Below are positions 54,300 to 62,281 of a stretch of 64,000 bases of DNA, in pieces (within the stretch, counting starts at the first letter, position 1; each line of letters starts with the position of its first letter). The notes under the pieces are model-generated. The model worked only from the letters and a program-made list of their open reading frames with translations. It searched no databases and had not been told where the DNA came from. The position numbers and the translations under genes were made by a program. Origin of the DNA: Aeromonas eucrenophila (GTDB lineage Bacteria > Pseudomonadota > Gammaproteobacteria > Enterobacterales > Aeromonadaceae); the NCBI RefSeq assembly GCF_000819865.1, contig NZ_CDDF01000016.1, forward strand, positions 151,140 through 215,139. Reading direction: 5' to 3'.

Positions 54300-55563
54300 G
54301 GTCGCGCTCTCCTTGTTGTAAGTCCCAGATCAGGCGGGAATCGAAACTCATGGCGGCCACCATGGTGATCAACACGACCCCGGCAAAAGCAACGGCCGCG
54401 GGGCCCGGATAGATGGTCATCAGATTGTCGAGCCGGATGAGGCCAGCCAGTATGGCCACCACGAAGACATCGATCATCGACCAGCGCCCCACAAATTCGG
54501 TCATGCGGTAGAGCTTGAGTTTGCCAAGGGGCGAGCTGACCTCCCCGCGCTGCACCATGAAGCACAGCCACAGCAGCGCCAGGATCTTCACCATGGGCAC
54601 CACCACGCTGGCAAAGAAGATGACGGCGGCGATGGGGTAGGAGCCCATGGCCCACAGCAGTATCACCCCGCCCAGGATGGTCGAGGGGCTGTCATCCCCC
54701 AGAAACACGGTATCCATGATGGGATAGAGGTTGGCGGGAATATAGAGGATCACCGAGGTGATGAGCAGCGCCCAGGTGCGGTTCAGGCCCCCTGGCTTGC
54801 GCTGATGCAGGTGATCGCCACAGCGCGAGCAGGTGTCGGCGCCGGCCTCGCTCAGGGCGCCACAGATGTGGCAGCCCACCAGCCCGGCTTGCAGGGCGCT
54901 GGCTTCGGGCACCGGCTCCTGCACCTCGACCCGGCCGAACAGCCGCTGCCACAGCCACATCCTGTCCAGGGACGAGATCATCTTGATCAGCAGCAGGGTG
55001 TAGCCGACGAAGGCCCAGAACGACAGCCCCATCTTGATGTCGGCCATGCCCATCAGCTTGACCAGGGAGATGAGCACCCCGATCAGGAAGACATCCACCA
55101 TCAGCCAGGGCTTGATCCGGCACAGCAAACGACCGAGGGAGCGCAGGGCGTTGCTGTGCATCTCTTTGTCGAGCCGCCACAGCACCAGCATGATGGAGCC
55201 GATGTAGACCAGCGGCAGACCGATCAGGGTCAGGCTCAAGACGGCCCCGAGAAACAGGTAGCCCTGATCCACCAGGGTGGTGATGCACTGCAGGAAGGTC
55301 ATCTCCTGCCCGAGGCCCTTGGCCGAGAACGACATGAAGGGGAAGACATTGGAGAGCCCGAACATGATGAGGGCGGCAAAACCGTAGGCCAGCGGCCTGC
55401 GTTCCTGCTGCGGCAGGTGGCGGCTGAGGACGTGACCGCAGCGCGGACAGTCGCTCGCCTCCCCTACCGCGAGCGTGGTCGCCGGCACCAGCAGGTCGCA
55501 CTCTTCACAGGCCGTCGCGTCATGGGTATAGGTGGTTGGGTGTTGGTGTGAAACCGAATGCAA
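54292..55563 (-). CDS. pqiA: Paraquat-inducible protein PqiA (inner membrane)
   Basis: Inner-membrane component of the Pqi system. It carries two PqiA domains, each with a zinc ribbon (CEECDLLV...CPRCG and CHICGAL...CSRCGDHL) followed by four membrane helices (e.g. MFGLSNVFPFMSFSAKGLG and VILYIPANLYPIMD). The start is not clear. No ATG lies near the expected N-terminus, and TTG 55563 (HSVSHQHPTTY follows) best matches family length. The frame is open to ATG 55632, which would add 23 residues. It is the first gene of pqiABC. Confidence 0.88.
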   Translation of the reverse strand: MHSVSHQHPTTYTHDATACEECDLLVPATTLAVGEASDCPRCGHVLSRHLPQQERRPLAYGFAALIMFGLSNVFPFMSFSAKGLGQEMTFLQCITTLVDQGYLFLGAVLSLTLIGLPLVYIGSIMLVLWRLDKEMHSNALRSLGRLLCRIKPWLMVDVFLIGVLISLVKLMGMADIKMGLSFWAFVGYTLLLIKMISSLDRMWLWQRLFGRVEVQEPVPEASALQAGLVGCHICGALSEAGADTCSRCGDHLHQRKPGGLNRTWALLITSVILYIPANLYPIMDTVFLGDDSPSTILGGVILLWAMGSYPIAAVIFFASVVVPMVKILALLWLCFMVQRGEVSSPLGKLKLYRMTEFVGRWSMIDVFVVAILAGLIRLDNLMTIYPGPAAVAFAGVVLITMVAAMSFDSRLIWDLQQGERDRE

Positions 55564-55743
55564 GATAAGACCCCAGCAGGAGGCCGCGAACGGCCAGAGG
55601 CGCCAATTATTGCAGTCACCGCCGCTAACCACCAGCCCTGTTCATTCGCTCATTCAGCTTCAGTAGCGAAAGAGAATGGCTTTGACAAGCCAGTGGTCAT
55701 TTAGCACAATCAAACGCCACTTTTTTCCGCGGGACAATAATTT

Positions 55744-56103
55744 ATGACAACTGAATCCCCAAGCTACTCTACGATTGAGCAAGCCTTCTCCCTTGGGAAC
55801 GGGCAAGATTCTGCCCTCAACTGGTTGCGCAAGAACCGCAGTCAGGTCGCCATCTTCCTGGTGAGCGGCATCAAACTGGAAGGGACCATCAGTGGCTTCG
55901 ACCAGTACAGCGTGCTGCTGACCGACGCCCATGGCAATCAGCAACTGGTTTACAAGGCCAAGATCTCCACCATCGCCATGCACTCCGGCCGCCCTGCCGT
56001 CAGCATCCAGCGCGCTCGCAAGCCGCGCGTCTCCATGGCACCGCGCCCCCATGGCGCTCCTGGCCGTTATGATGACAATCAAGGCGGTAGCAGCGAGCAG
56101 TGA
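55744..56103 (+). CDS. Divergent Hfq-like RNA-binding protein
   Basis: A 119-residue protein whose residues 20-88 align end to end with Hfq: QDSALNWLRKNR, then IFLVSGIKLEGTISGFDQYS (Sm1), then LVYKAKISTI (Sm2). Kept features are the Q-D pair and Leu-Asn of helix 1, the rim basic patch (R29, K30, R32), NGIKL-like SGIKL and FDQY. Changed features are Ala72 where canonical Hfq has the proximal-face His57, and a two-residue longer loop before Sm2. The ~33-residue tail is basic (RARKPR) then Gly-rich. It is monocistronic with its own terminator. Whether a canonical hfq exists elsewhere cannot be seen here. Confidence 0.85.
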   Translation: MTTESPSYSTIEQAFSLGNGQDSALNWLRKNRSQVAIFLVSGIKLEGTISGFDQYSVLLTDAHGNQQLVYKAKISTIAMHSGRPAVSIQRARKPRVSMAPRPHGAPGRYDDNQGGSSEQ

Positions 56104-56148
56104 TGCTCGCCCCCTCGTCGTCCTGCGTCAGCCGCTGACCGACGCCAT

Positions 56149-56196
56149 CCCCACTCTCATGTTTATTGCCTGTCCCGTATGAGAGTGGGGCTTTTC
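56149..56196 (+). terminator. Intrinsic terminator after the Hfq-like gene
   Basis: Twelve-bp perfect stem CCCCACTCTCAT / ATGAGAGTGGGG with an 18-nt loop, followed by CTTTTC. Confidence 0.85.
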
Positions 56197-56243
56197 TCTG
56201 CCCCGACCCAGTGACCCGCCTCGCCTGACTCGGCAAGCCAATC

Positions 56244-56834
56244 TCAATAGCTCAATCCGACCGGTTTTCCTTCCTTGATCATGCATACCTGCATGTTGGC
56301 AGCTTGCCCGGCCTGGGCACCTATGCCCGTATCCTCGAACACCAGACAGCTGTCAGGCGCTATGCCCAATCGGCGCGCCACCAGCAGGAAGGTATCCGGA
56401 TGGGGCTTGTGCAGATCCACATCGTCGGCGGTGACCACCACGGGGAAGTAGCGATCCAGCCCGGTATTGCGCAGCACGGCTTCGGCATTGATGCGGGGGG
56501 ATCCCGTGCCGATCCCCATGGGGATCTGGCCGTGGTAGCGTTTGACCAGCTCCAGCATGGCCGGGAAGGGGGTTGCCTTGTGCAAGTTGGCCACATAGTG
56601 CTCGGTCTTGCAGCGCGTCACCAGCAGGGGATCCAGCGCTATCTGCTGCACTTCGGCCACCAGCAGCGCTATCTTGCGGCTGGGCATGCCACCCAGCTCA
56701 TAGAACCAGTCGGCATCGAACTGGAAGCCAAACTCGCGGGCGGCATGCTCCCAGGCGGCCAGGTGCAGCGGCATGGAGTCCACCAGGGTGCCGTCGAGGT
56801 CGAAGACCAGGCCTTGAAATCCGGATAGGGTCAT
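56244..56834 (-). CDS. yqaB: HAD-family sugar-phosphate phosphatase (YqaB-like)
   Basis: Small HAD phosphatase, probably acting on fructose-1-phosphate or related sugar phosphates as E. coli YqaB does. The 196-residue protein has motif I FDLDGTLVDS with the nucleophile Asp, a beta-phosphoglucomutase-type cap (GGMPSRKIALLV), motif II GIGTGSP, motif III KPHPD and motif IV VFEDTGIGAQAGQAA. It is monocistronic; ATG 56834. Confidence 0.9.
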   Translation of the reverse strand: MTLSGFQGLVFDLDGTLVDSMPLHLAAWEHAAREFGFQFDADWFYELGGMPSRKIALLVAEVQQIALDPLLVTRCKTEHYVANLHKATPFPAMLELVKRYHGQIPMGIGTGSPRINAEAVLRNTGLDRYFPVVVTADDVDLHKPHPDTFLLVARRLGIAPDSCLVFEDTGIGAQAGQAANMQVCMIKEGKPVGLSY

Positions 56835-57009
56835 GGTGCAGGATCTGTCTGTGGAAAATGGGCCCCCATTCTAGCCAGAGCCATGCCCCATCGCCATCCA
56901 CCAGATACCGAGAAACGCTTGCTCTCGCATTTATCGCAGGCGCCCTGCCGATGGCGAGCGCCCGTGACAAAACCGCGAATGAAGATGGCTGGCCGTGCCC
57001 GGGGTGGGC

Positions 57010-58650
57010 TCAGCGATACGCCAGGGTGCAGGCTCGTCCCTGGGACTTGGCATGATAGAGCGCCTGATCCGCCTGCTCCGTCAGGGTCTGCCACCCCTTG
57101 TCCGCCGAGGGGATGAGATAGCTGAAGCCGATGCTGACCGTGAGCACCTCCGCCACCCGGGAGGCCGGATGGGCTATCTGCAGCTCAGCGAGCGCCCGGT
57201 GGATCTGCTCCGCCAGCCGCTCCGCCTCCCCGGGCTGCGGGGCGCACAGCAGGATCACGAACTCCTCGCCACCATAGCGGGCCACCAGATTGGTACGGCG
57301 TCGCTCCGCCTCCTGCAGCAGGGCCGCGACCCGTTGCAGGCATTGATCCCCCTTGCCGTGGCCGAAGTGATCGTTGTAGGACTTGAACTCATCCACGTCG
57401 ATCATCAGCACCGCCAATACCCCCTGATGACGCCGCGCCCGCTCCCATTCCCGCTCCATGGTGAGATCCCACTGGCGACGGTTGGCGATCCCGGTCAGGG
57501 GATCCTCCAGCGACAGCAGGGAGAGACGCCGGTTGGCCTCCTCCAGCGCCCGGTTGGTATCGGCCAGCTGCCGGGTCCGCTCCTGCACCCTTTGCTCCAG
57601 CTCACGGTTGAAGCGCTCCAGGGTGGCCTGGGTACGCTGGCGGATCAGCAACTGGGAGAGCACGGCGGCGTATTGTTTGAAGATCTCGCTCTGATAGGCC
57701 TTGAGGGGACGGCGCCAGAGCAGGTTGTCGGCGGCGATCCAGCCGATGGGGGTGCTCCCGTCCCACAGGGACACCATGGCATTCCAGCCACGGCCCACCT
57801 CCTGCTGCTCGTAATAGAGCGGGGCGTCCTCCAGCACCAGCACATAGTCCTTGCGCCGCAACGCCTCCTGCACGATGGGATGTTCCGGGATGGCGCTGAC
57901 GAAGTGGCGCTCGTCGACCAGCTCACCCGCCTCGTTGGTGCCCCAGGTACCGTGCATGGTCTTGCACTCATGGTCGATCAGGAAGATGGCGATGCGATCG
58001 AACTGCAGCTCCTGGCGGGCGAGGGCCACCGCATCGTGCAGCAGGCGCTCTTCGCTGTCACAGCGCGACAGCCGGACCCCGACCTGATGCAGCGCCTGCA
58101 ACATGCTGAGAAAGGCATCCTGCAAGGCCTGGCTGCGGACGAGATCAGCCTGGGTATGAAGCCGCTGATCCCGCTCCATATCCACCTGGCTGGCGAGCCT
58201 TCTACCATCCAGTTCCGCTGCCAGATAGTGCATAAGCAGCTGAATACTCTGCTGGTGGCGCCTTGGCAGGCGATCGAGGCGACGCCTCGTCTCCAGATAG
58301 ACCACGGCTTCCAGCCCCTGGTGGCGTTTGAGGGGAAAACTGGCGCGCAGACGGGGCGCCTCGGGTTCGACGCTCTCCCAGAGCCCATTGGCCGGCGTGA
58401 CAGGTTCTACCAGCAACTGGCAGAGCACGAGGGAGCGTTCGATGAAGGCAAGGGGGAGATCCAGGCTGGTCAGGGCGTCGGCATGCAGGCAGAGCAACCC
58501 CAGCTCGGGTCGATAGCAGTAGAGCTGGGGCGCAGGCGCCCGCAGCCACAGATAGATCTGTTCGGCCTCGGTCTTCTCTCTGACCGCGGCCAGCGTCACC
58601 TCACAGAGCTGTTCAAAACTGGTGAAGTGCTCCGGATCCCATTCTTGCAT
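57010..58650 (-). CDS. GAF/GGDEF diguanylate cyclase with degenerate I-site
   Basis: Predicted soluble cyclic di-GMP synthase of 546 residues. The N-terminal half holds sensory sequence, with a probable GAF domain at about 195-345 (LQFDRIAIFLIDHECKTM), then a coiled coil (ERFNRELEQRVQERTRQLAD, about 348-385) and the GGDEF domain. The active loop is GGEEF (460-464). At the inhibitory site five residues upstream the sequence is RRTN rather than RxxD, so product inhibition is probably lost, unlike the first GGDEF protein in this window. ATG 58650 (MQEWDPEHF) has GGACGAG upstream. Confidence 0.88.
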   Translation of the reverse strand: MQEWDPEHFTSFEQLCEVTLAAVREKTEAEQIYLWLRAPAPQLYCYRPELGLLCLHADALTSLDLPLAFIERSLVLCQLLVEPVTPANGLWESVEPEAPRLRASFPLKRHQGLEAVVYLETRRRLDRLPRRHQQSIQLLMHYLAAELDGRRLASQVDMERDQRLHTQADLVRSQALQDAFLSMLQALHQVGVRLSRCDSEERLLHDAVALARQELQFDRIAIFLIDHECKTMHGTWGTNEAGELVDERHFVSAIPEHPIVQEALRRKDYVLVLEDAPLYYEQQEVGRGWNAMVSLWDGSTPIGWIAADNLLWRRPLKAYQSEIFKQYAAVLSQLLIRQRTQATLERFNRELEQRVQERTRQLADTNRALEEANRRLSLLSLEDPLTGIANRRQWDLTMEREWERARRHQGVLAVLMIDVDEFKSYNDHFGHGKGDQCLQRVAALLQEAERRRTNLVARYGGEEFVILLCAPQPGEAERLAEQIHRALAELQIAHPASRVAEVLTVSIGFSYLIPSADKGWQTLTEQADQALYHAKSQGRACTLAYR

Positions 58651-58745
58651 GCCAACTCGTCCTTGAAATGTATCCAAGCGAGTATATCGGCAAAGCCCGG
58701 CCATTTATTGAGCGGGCAATCAAAAGCGCGATCCAGAGCCCAGTT

Positions 58746-59618
58746 TTACAACAGATTCAATGCCTGCATGGCGGCGCGGATCCGCTCACGGGTCGCTTCC
58801 GACAGGGGCATCACCGGCAGACGGCACTCCTCGCTGCAGAAACCAAGCAGGGAGACGGCGTACTTGGCGCCGGCGGGGCTCGGCTCGGCGAACATGGCCT
58901 GGTGCAGGGGGATCAGCTTGTCCTGCAACTCGCGGGCAGCCTGCCATTCACCGGCCAGGGTCAGGTTCTGCACCTCGGCCACCAGCTTGGGGGCCACGTT
59001 GGCGGTCACCGAGATGCAGCCCTGGCCGCCGCCGATGTTGTAGGCCACCGCGGTGGCATCTTCGCCGGAGAGCCAGGCAAACGGCTTCTTGATCAGCTGG
59101 CGCTCGGTCCAGGGACGGGCCAGATCGCCGGTGGCATCCTTCACCCCGGCGATCCGTGGCAGCTCGGCCAGGCGGGCCAGGGTCGCAGGCTGCACGTCGA
59201 CGATGGCGCGCGGCGGAATGTTGTAGACGATGATGGGCTTGGTGGTGGCGTCATGCACCGCTTTGAAGTGATGGAACAAGCCTTCCTGATTGGGGCGGTT
59301 GTAGTAACCGGCCACGTGCAGGGTGGCATCCGCCCCGGCCTGTTCGGCGTGACGGGTGTATTCGATGGCCTCGACCGGATTGTTGGAGCCGGCACCGGCG
59401 ATGACAGGCACGCGCCCCGCCACCTGCTTGACCACCAGCTCCACCACCCGGCAGTGCTCGTCGTGGGTCAGGGTCGGGCTCTCCCCCGTGGTACCGACCG
59501 GCACTATGCCGTGGGTGCCTTGCTCTATGTGCCACTCCACCAGACGAGCCAGCGCGGCCTCATCCAGCTGGCCCTGTCGAAATGGGGTGATCAGGGCAAC
59601 TATCGAACCTTGAAACAT
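58746..59618 (-). CDS. dapA: 4-hydroxy-tetrahydrodipicolinate synthase
   Basis: First committed enzyme of lysine and diaminopimelate synthesis, condensing pyruvate with aspartate semialdehyde. The 290-residue protein has VGTTGESPTL, Tyr in HVAGYYNRPNQEG, Tyr in IIVYNIPPRA and the Schiff-base Lys161 in IAGVKDATGD. The Shine-Dalgarno AGGAGAAGG is strong. An intrinsic terminator lies only about 37 bp upstream of the ATG on the same strand, preceded by a short Lys/Arg/His-rich frame and a promoter, suggesting attenuation. Confidence 0.96.
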   Translation of the reverse strand: MFQGSIVALITPFRQGQLDEAALARLVEWHIEQGTHGIVPVGTTGESPTLTHDEHCRVVELVVKQVAGRVPVIAGAGSNNPVEAIEYTRHAEQAGADATLHVAGYYNRPNQEGLFHHFKAVHDATTKPIIVYNIPPRAIVDVQPATLARLAELPRIAGVKDATGDLARPWTERQLIKKPFAWLSGEDATAVAYNIGGGQGCISVTANVAPKLVAEVQNLTLAGEWQAARELQDKLIPLHQAMFAEPSPAGAKYAVSLLGFCSEECRLPVMPLSEATRERIRAAMQALNLL

Positions 59619-59654
59619 GGGATTTCCTTCTCCTGAATAGATGGATGGGTCAAT

Positions 59655-59689
59655 AAAAAGCCCCGGTACGAGGGTCGCTACCGGGGCTT
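59655..59689 (-). terminator. Terminator in the dapA leader (probable attenuator)
   Basis: On the minus strand AAGCCCCGGTA / TACCGGGGCTT forms an 11-bp stem with a 10-nt loop followed by TTTTTATT. No minus-strand gene ends here, so its position between the dapA promoter and dapA indicates an attenuator. A smaller alternative hairpin (TCTCA / TGAGA) lies just upstream (about 59694-59707). Confidence 0.75.
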
Positions 59690-59711
59690 GAATCGTCTCA
59701 GAGATGAGAGG

Positions 59712-59783
59712 TTACGCGCGCACGTCAGCAGGCCCAAGGTTCAGGCTGTGTTTATGCTTTCGTTTCGATACGCGAAGCCGCAT
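59712..59783 (-). CDS. Putative dapA leader peptide
   Basis: A 23-codon frame (ATG 59783, TAA at 59712-59714) lies between the predicted dapA promoter and the attenuator. It encodes a peptide with SKRKHKH at residues 6-12, i.e. three Lys, one Arg and two His in seven codons, and ends in GPADVRA. AGAG lies 8 nt before the ATG. Clustered lysine codons ahead of a terminator fit lysine-responsive attenuation of a lysine-pathway gene. This is a hypothesis; no family is known to me. Confidence 0.4.
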   Translation of the reverse strand: MRLRVSKRKHKHSLNLGPADVRA

Positions 59784-59815
59784 TGCATCATCTCTGGCTA
59801 AATAAGGTGTCTGGC

Positions 59816-59844
59816 ATATTTCGGGAACACGGCATAAATGTCAA
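59816..59844 (-). promoter_or_regulatory. Predicted dapA promoter
   Basis: Consensus -35 TTGACA (59844-59839), a 17-bp spacer and a weak -10 AAATAT (59821-59816) on the minus strand, giving a leader of about 190 nt. It overlaps the divergent rsmC promoter region. Confidence 0.5.
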
Positions 59845-59853
59845 GGCGAAAGC

Positions 59854-59870
59854 GGCCATGTATAATGGCC
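59854..59870 (+). promoter_or_regulatory. rsmC -10 element inside a perfect dyad
   Basis: TATAAT (59861-59866) sits 30 bp before the rsmC ATG and is embedded in the inverted repeat GGCCAT / ATGGCC. The -35 match is poor. Confidence 0.5.
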
Positions 59871-59895
59871 GCCCAAAATTGTGTGGAGAGTCCCA

Positions 59896-60924
59896 ATGAG
59901 CCGTCCTGTCAGTGCCGTCAGCCAAATGCTGGAACGTAACCAAGCCCTCTTTGTCGGCAAGCGGCTGTTGGTCTGCGGCGCCCTGGAGGATGATTATCCC
60001 CACCAGCTGGCCGAGCTGACCGATTCCCTGACGGTCTTCACCACCGACTATTGCTACTACCTCAGCCAGCAAGAGGCGCTTGGGGACAACATTCTGTTCG
60101 ATCACCAGCTCGGCGGCGCCCCCCGCTTCGATGCCCTGCTGCTGCTGATGCCCAAGGCCAAGGCCGAGGCGCAATATCTGCTCGCCATGATGACCCCCCT
60201 GCTGGAAACCGGGGCCGATCTGCTGCTGGCCGGTGAAAACCGGGGCGGCATCAACGGCGCCGACAAGCTGCTGGCCCCCTATGGTGAACAACCCATCAAG
60301 CGGGACTCCGCACGCCGCTGCTCCCTCTATCATGGCGAGCTCAGCAAGCCAGTCGCCCCGTTCGAGCTGGATGCCTGGTTCAGCCGTTATGAGTGCCAGG
60401 CCGGCGAAACGGCGCTGACCGTGATGGCATTGCCCGGGGTCTTCAGCGCCGATGGCCTGGATCTCGGCAGCCAGCTGCTGCTGGCCAGCCTGCCGCCCAT
60501 GACGGGCAACTTGCTCGATTTTGGCTGTGGCGCCGGCGTCATCGGCTCGGTATTGGCCAAGCGCAACCCGACGCTGACCGTCAACATGGTGGACATCAGC
60601 GCACTGGCGCTGGAATCCAGCCGCCGCACCCTGGCCGTCAACGGCCTGCAGGGCAAGGTCTATGCTTCCGACGTCTACTCCAATGTGGCTGAAAAATTCC
60701 AACATATTGTCTCGAATCCCCCCTTCCATGCCGGGCTCAAGACCTTCTACACCGCCACCGAAACCTTCCTGGCAAGGGCCCCCGAATTCCTGACCGCCAA
60801 CGGCGCCCTGACCATAGTCGCCAACGCCTTCCTGCGATATCAACCTATACTGGACACTCACTTCAAACGGACCGAGATCATCGGCAGCGACACCAAATTC
60901 AAGGTGTATCTGAGCAAAGCGTAA
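59896..60924 (+). CDS. rsmC: 16S rRNA (guanine(1207)-N2)-methyltransferase RsmC
   Basis: Methylates G1207 of 16S rRNA in the 30S subunit. The 342-residue protein has the two-domain build of RsmC: a degenerate N-terminal methyltransferase-like half and a C-terminal catalytic half with SAM motif [14 protein letters not shown] and the N6/N2 methylase motif [12 protein letters not shown] 59896 has GGAGAG 5 nt upstream. Confidence 0.95.
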   Translation: MSRPVSAVSQMLERNQALFVGKRLLVCGALEDDYPHQLAELTDSLTVFTTDYCYYLSQQEALGDNILFDHQLGGAPRFDALLLLMPKAKAEAQYLLAMMTPLLETGADLLLAGENRGGINGADKLLAPYGEQPIKRDSARRCSLYHGELSKPVAPFELDAWFSRYECQAGETALTVMALPGVFSADGLDLGSQLLLASLPPMTGNLLDFGCGAGVIGSVLAKRNPTLTVNMVDISALALESSRRTLAVNGLQGKVYASDVYSNVAEKFQHIVSNPPFHAGLKTFYTATETFLARAPEFLTANGALTIVANAFLRYQPILDTHFKRTEIIGSDTKFKVYLSKA

Positions 60925-60999
60925 ATAAATGTAACGGTTGTAATAAAACGAGTAGAGAGTGCCATACGGGATCTGATAAGGTACCAGAAAAACGATTGC

Positions 61000-61022
61000 C
61001 ACCCCTTAAGGGGTGTTTTTTT
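61000..61022 (+). terminator. Intrinsic terminator between rsmC and glgC
   Basis: Perfect stem CACCCCTT / AAGGGGTG followed by a seven- to eight-T run, 41 bp before the glgC ATG. The space left for a separate glgC promoter after it is very short, so read-through or attenuation may apply. Confidence 0.88.
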
Positions 61023-61063
61023 GCAGCGACATGAAAGCCTTTTCAAGCAGGGAGAGAAATACG

Positions 61064-62281
61064 ATGGCAGGCATATTGACCATGATTCTGGCCGGAGGAG
61101 AAGGCACTCGCCTCCAGCCGCTGACCACCACCCGCAGCAAGCCTTCGGTGCCCTTCGGCGGCAGTTACCGCCTGATCGACTTCGTCCTCAACAACTTCGT
61201 CAACGCCGACTTCCTGCGCATCTATGTGCTCACCCAGTTCAAGTCCCAGTCCCTCTATCTGCACATGAAGAAGGGCTGGAACATAGTCGGCATCACCGAC
61301 CGTTTCATCGACCCCATCCCCGCCCAGATGCGGATGGGCAAGCGCTGGTATGACGGCACCGCCGACGCCATCTACCAGAACCTGCGCTTCATCGAGACCT
61401 CGGATCCCGAGCATGTCTGCATCTTCGGCTCGGATCACATCTACAAGATGGATGTGAGCCAGATGGTGACCTTCCACAAACAGAAGGCGGCCGCCATGAC
61501 GGTCGCCGCCCTGCGCATGCCCATCGAGGAGGCGAGCGCCTTCGGGGTGATCGAGGTGGATCAGGAAGGGCGGATGATAGGTTTTGAAGAAAAACCCAAG
61601 CACCCCAAACACATCCCGGGGGATCCCACCCAGGCCCTGGTCTCCATGGGCAACTACATCTTCGAGACCGAGGCGCTCTATCGCGAGCTGAAACGGGATG
61701 CCGCCGAGGAGAATTCCAGCCACGATTTTGGCAAGGACATCATCCCCAGCCTCTATCCGCGCACCCCCGTCTATGTCTATGACTACAGCAGCAACCGGAT
61801 CCCTGGCGAGAAGCCCAACGTCTACTGGCGCGATGTAGGGACGCTGGACTCTTATTGGCAGGCACACATGGACCTGGTCGCCGACGATGCCCCCTTCTCC
61901 CTCTACAATCGCAAGTGGCCGCTGCACACTCACTACCCGCCGCTGCCCCCCGCCACCTTCATCGACACCGAGGATTGCAAGGTCAAGATCGCCAACTCCT
62001 TGATCTCGGGCGGTTGTTTCATTCAAGGCAGCCAGATCCAGCGCTCCATTCTGGGCTTTAGCTGCAACATAGGCCCCTGCAGTCACATCAGTGAATCCGT
62101 GCTGCTGGGAGACGTAAAAATAGGGGAAGGTTGCTCAATTCGACGCGCCATCATCGATAAAAATGTTGAAATTGCACCCGGCACCGTGATCGGTGAGAAT
62201 CTGGACCATGACCGAGAGAGGTTTACCGTATCTGAAGGCGGTATCGTCGTGGTACCTAAGGGAGCAAGAGTTGGCTATTAA
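61064..62281 (+). CDS. glgC: Glucose-1-phosphate adenylyltransferase
   Basis: Makes ADP-glucose for glycogen. The 405-residue protein has the nucleotidyl-transferase start MILAGGEGTRLQPLT, KPSVPFGGSYRLIDF (fructose-1,6-bisphosphate/regulatory and substrate region), IYQNLRFIE, and C-terminal left-handed beta-helix repeats (IANSLISGGC and onwards). ATG 61064 has GGGAGAG 7 nt upstream. The stop lies 11 bp inside glgA. Confidence 0.96.
   Translation: MAGILTMILAGGEGTRLQPLTTTRSKPSVPFGGSYRLIDFVLNNFVNADFLRIYVLTQFKSQSLYLHMKKGWNIVGITDRFIDPIPAQMRMGKRWYDGTADAIYQNLRFIETSDPEHVCIFGSDHIYKMDVSQMVTFHKQKAAAMTVAALRMPIEEASAFGVIEVDQEGRMIGFEEKPKHPKHIPGDPTQALVSMGNYIFETEALYRELKRDAAEENSSHDFGKDIIPSLYPRTPVYVYDYSSNRIPGEKPNVYWRDVGTLDSYWQAHMDLVADDAPFSLYNRKWPLHTHYPPLPPATFIDTEDCKVKIANSLISGGCFIQGSQIQRSILGFSCNIGPCSHISESVLLGDVKIGEGCSIRRAIIDKNVEIAPGTVIGENLDHDRERFTVSEGGIVVVPKGARVGY

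Noticed and set aside
59655..59840. Lysine riboswitch upstream of dapA
   Set aside because: The leader is too short (about 190 nt including the terminator) and I could not recognise the conserved core of the lysine riboswitch. A leader-peptide attenuator fits better.
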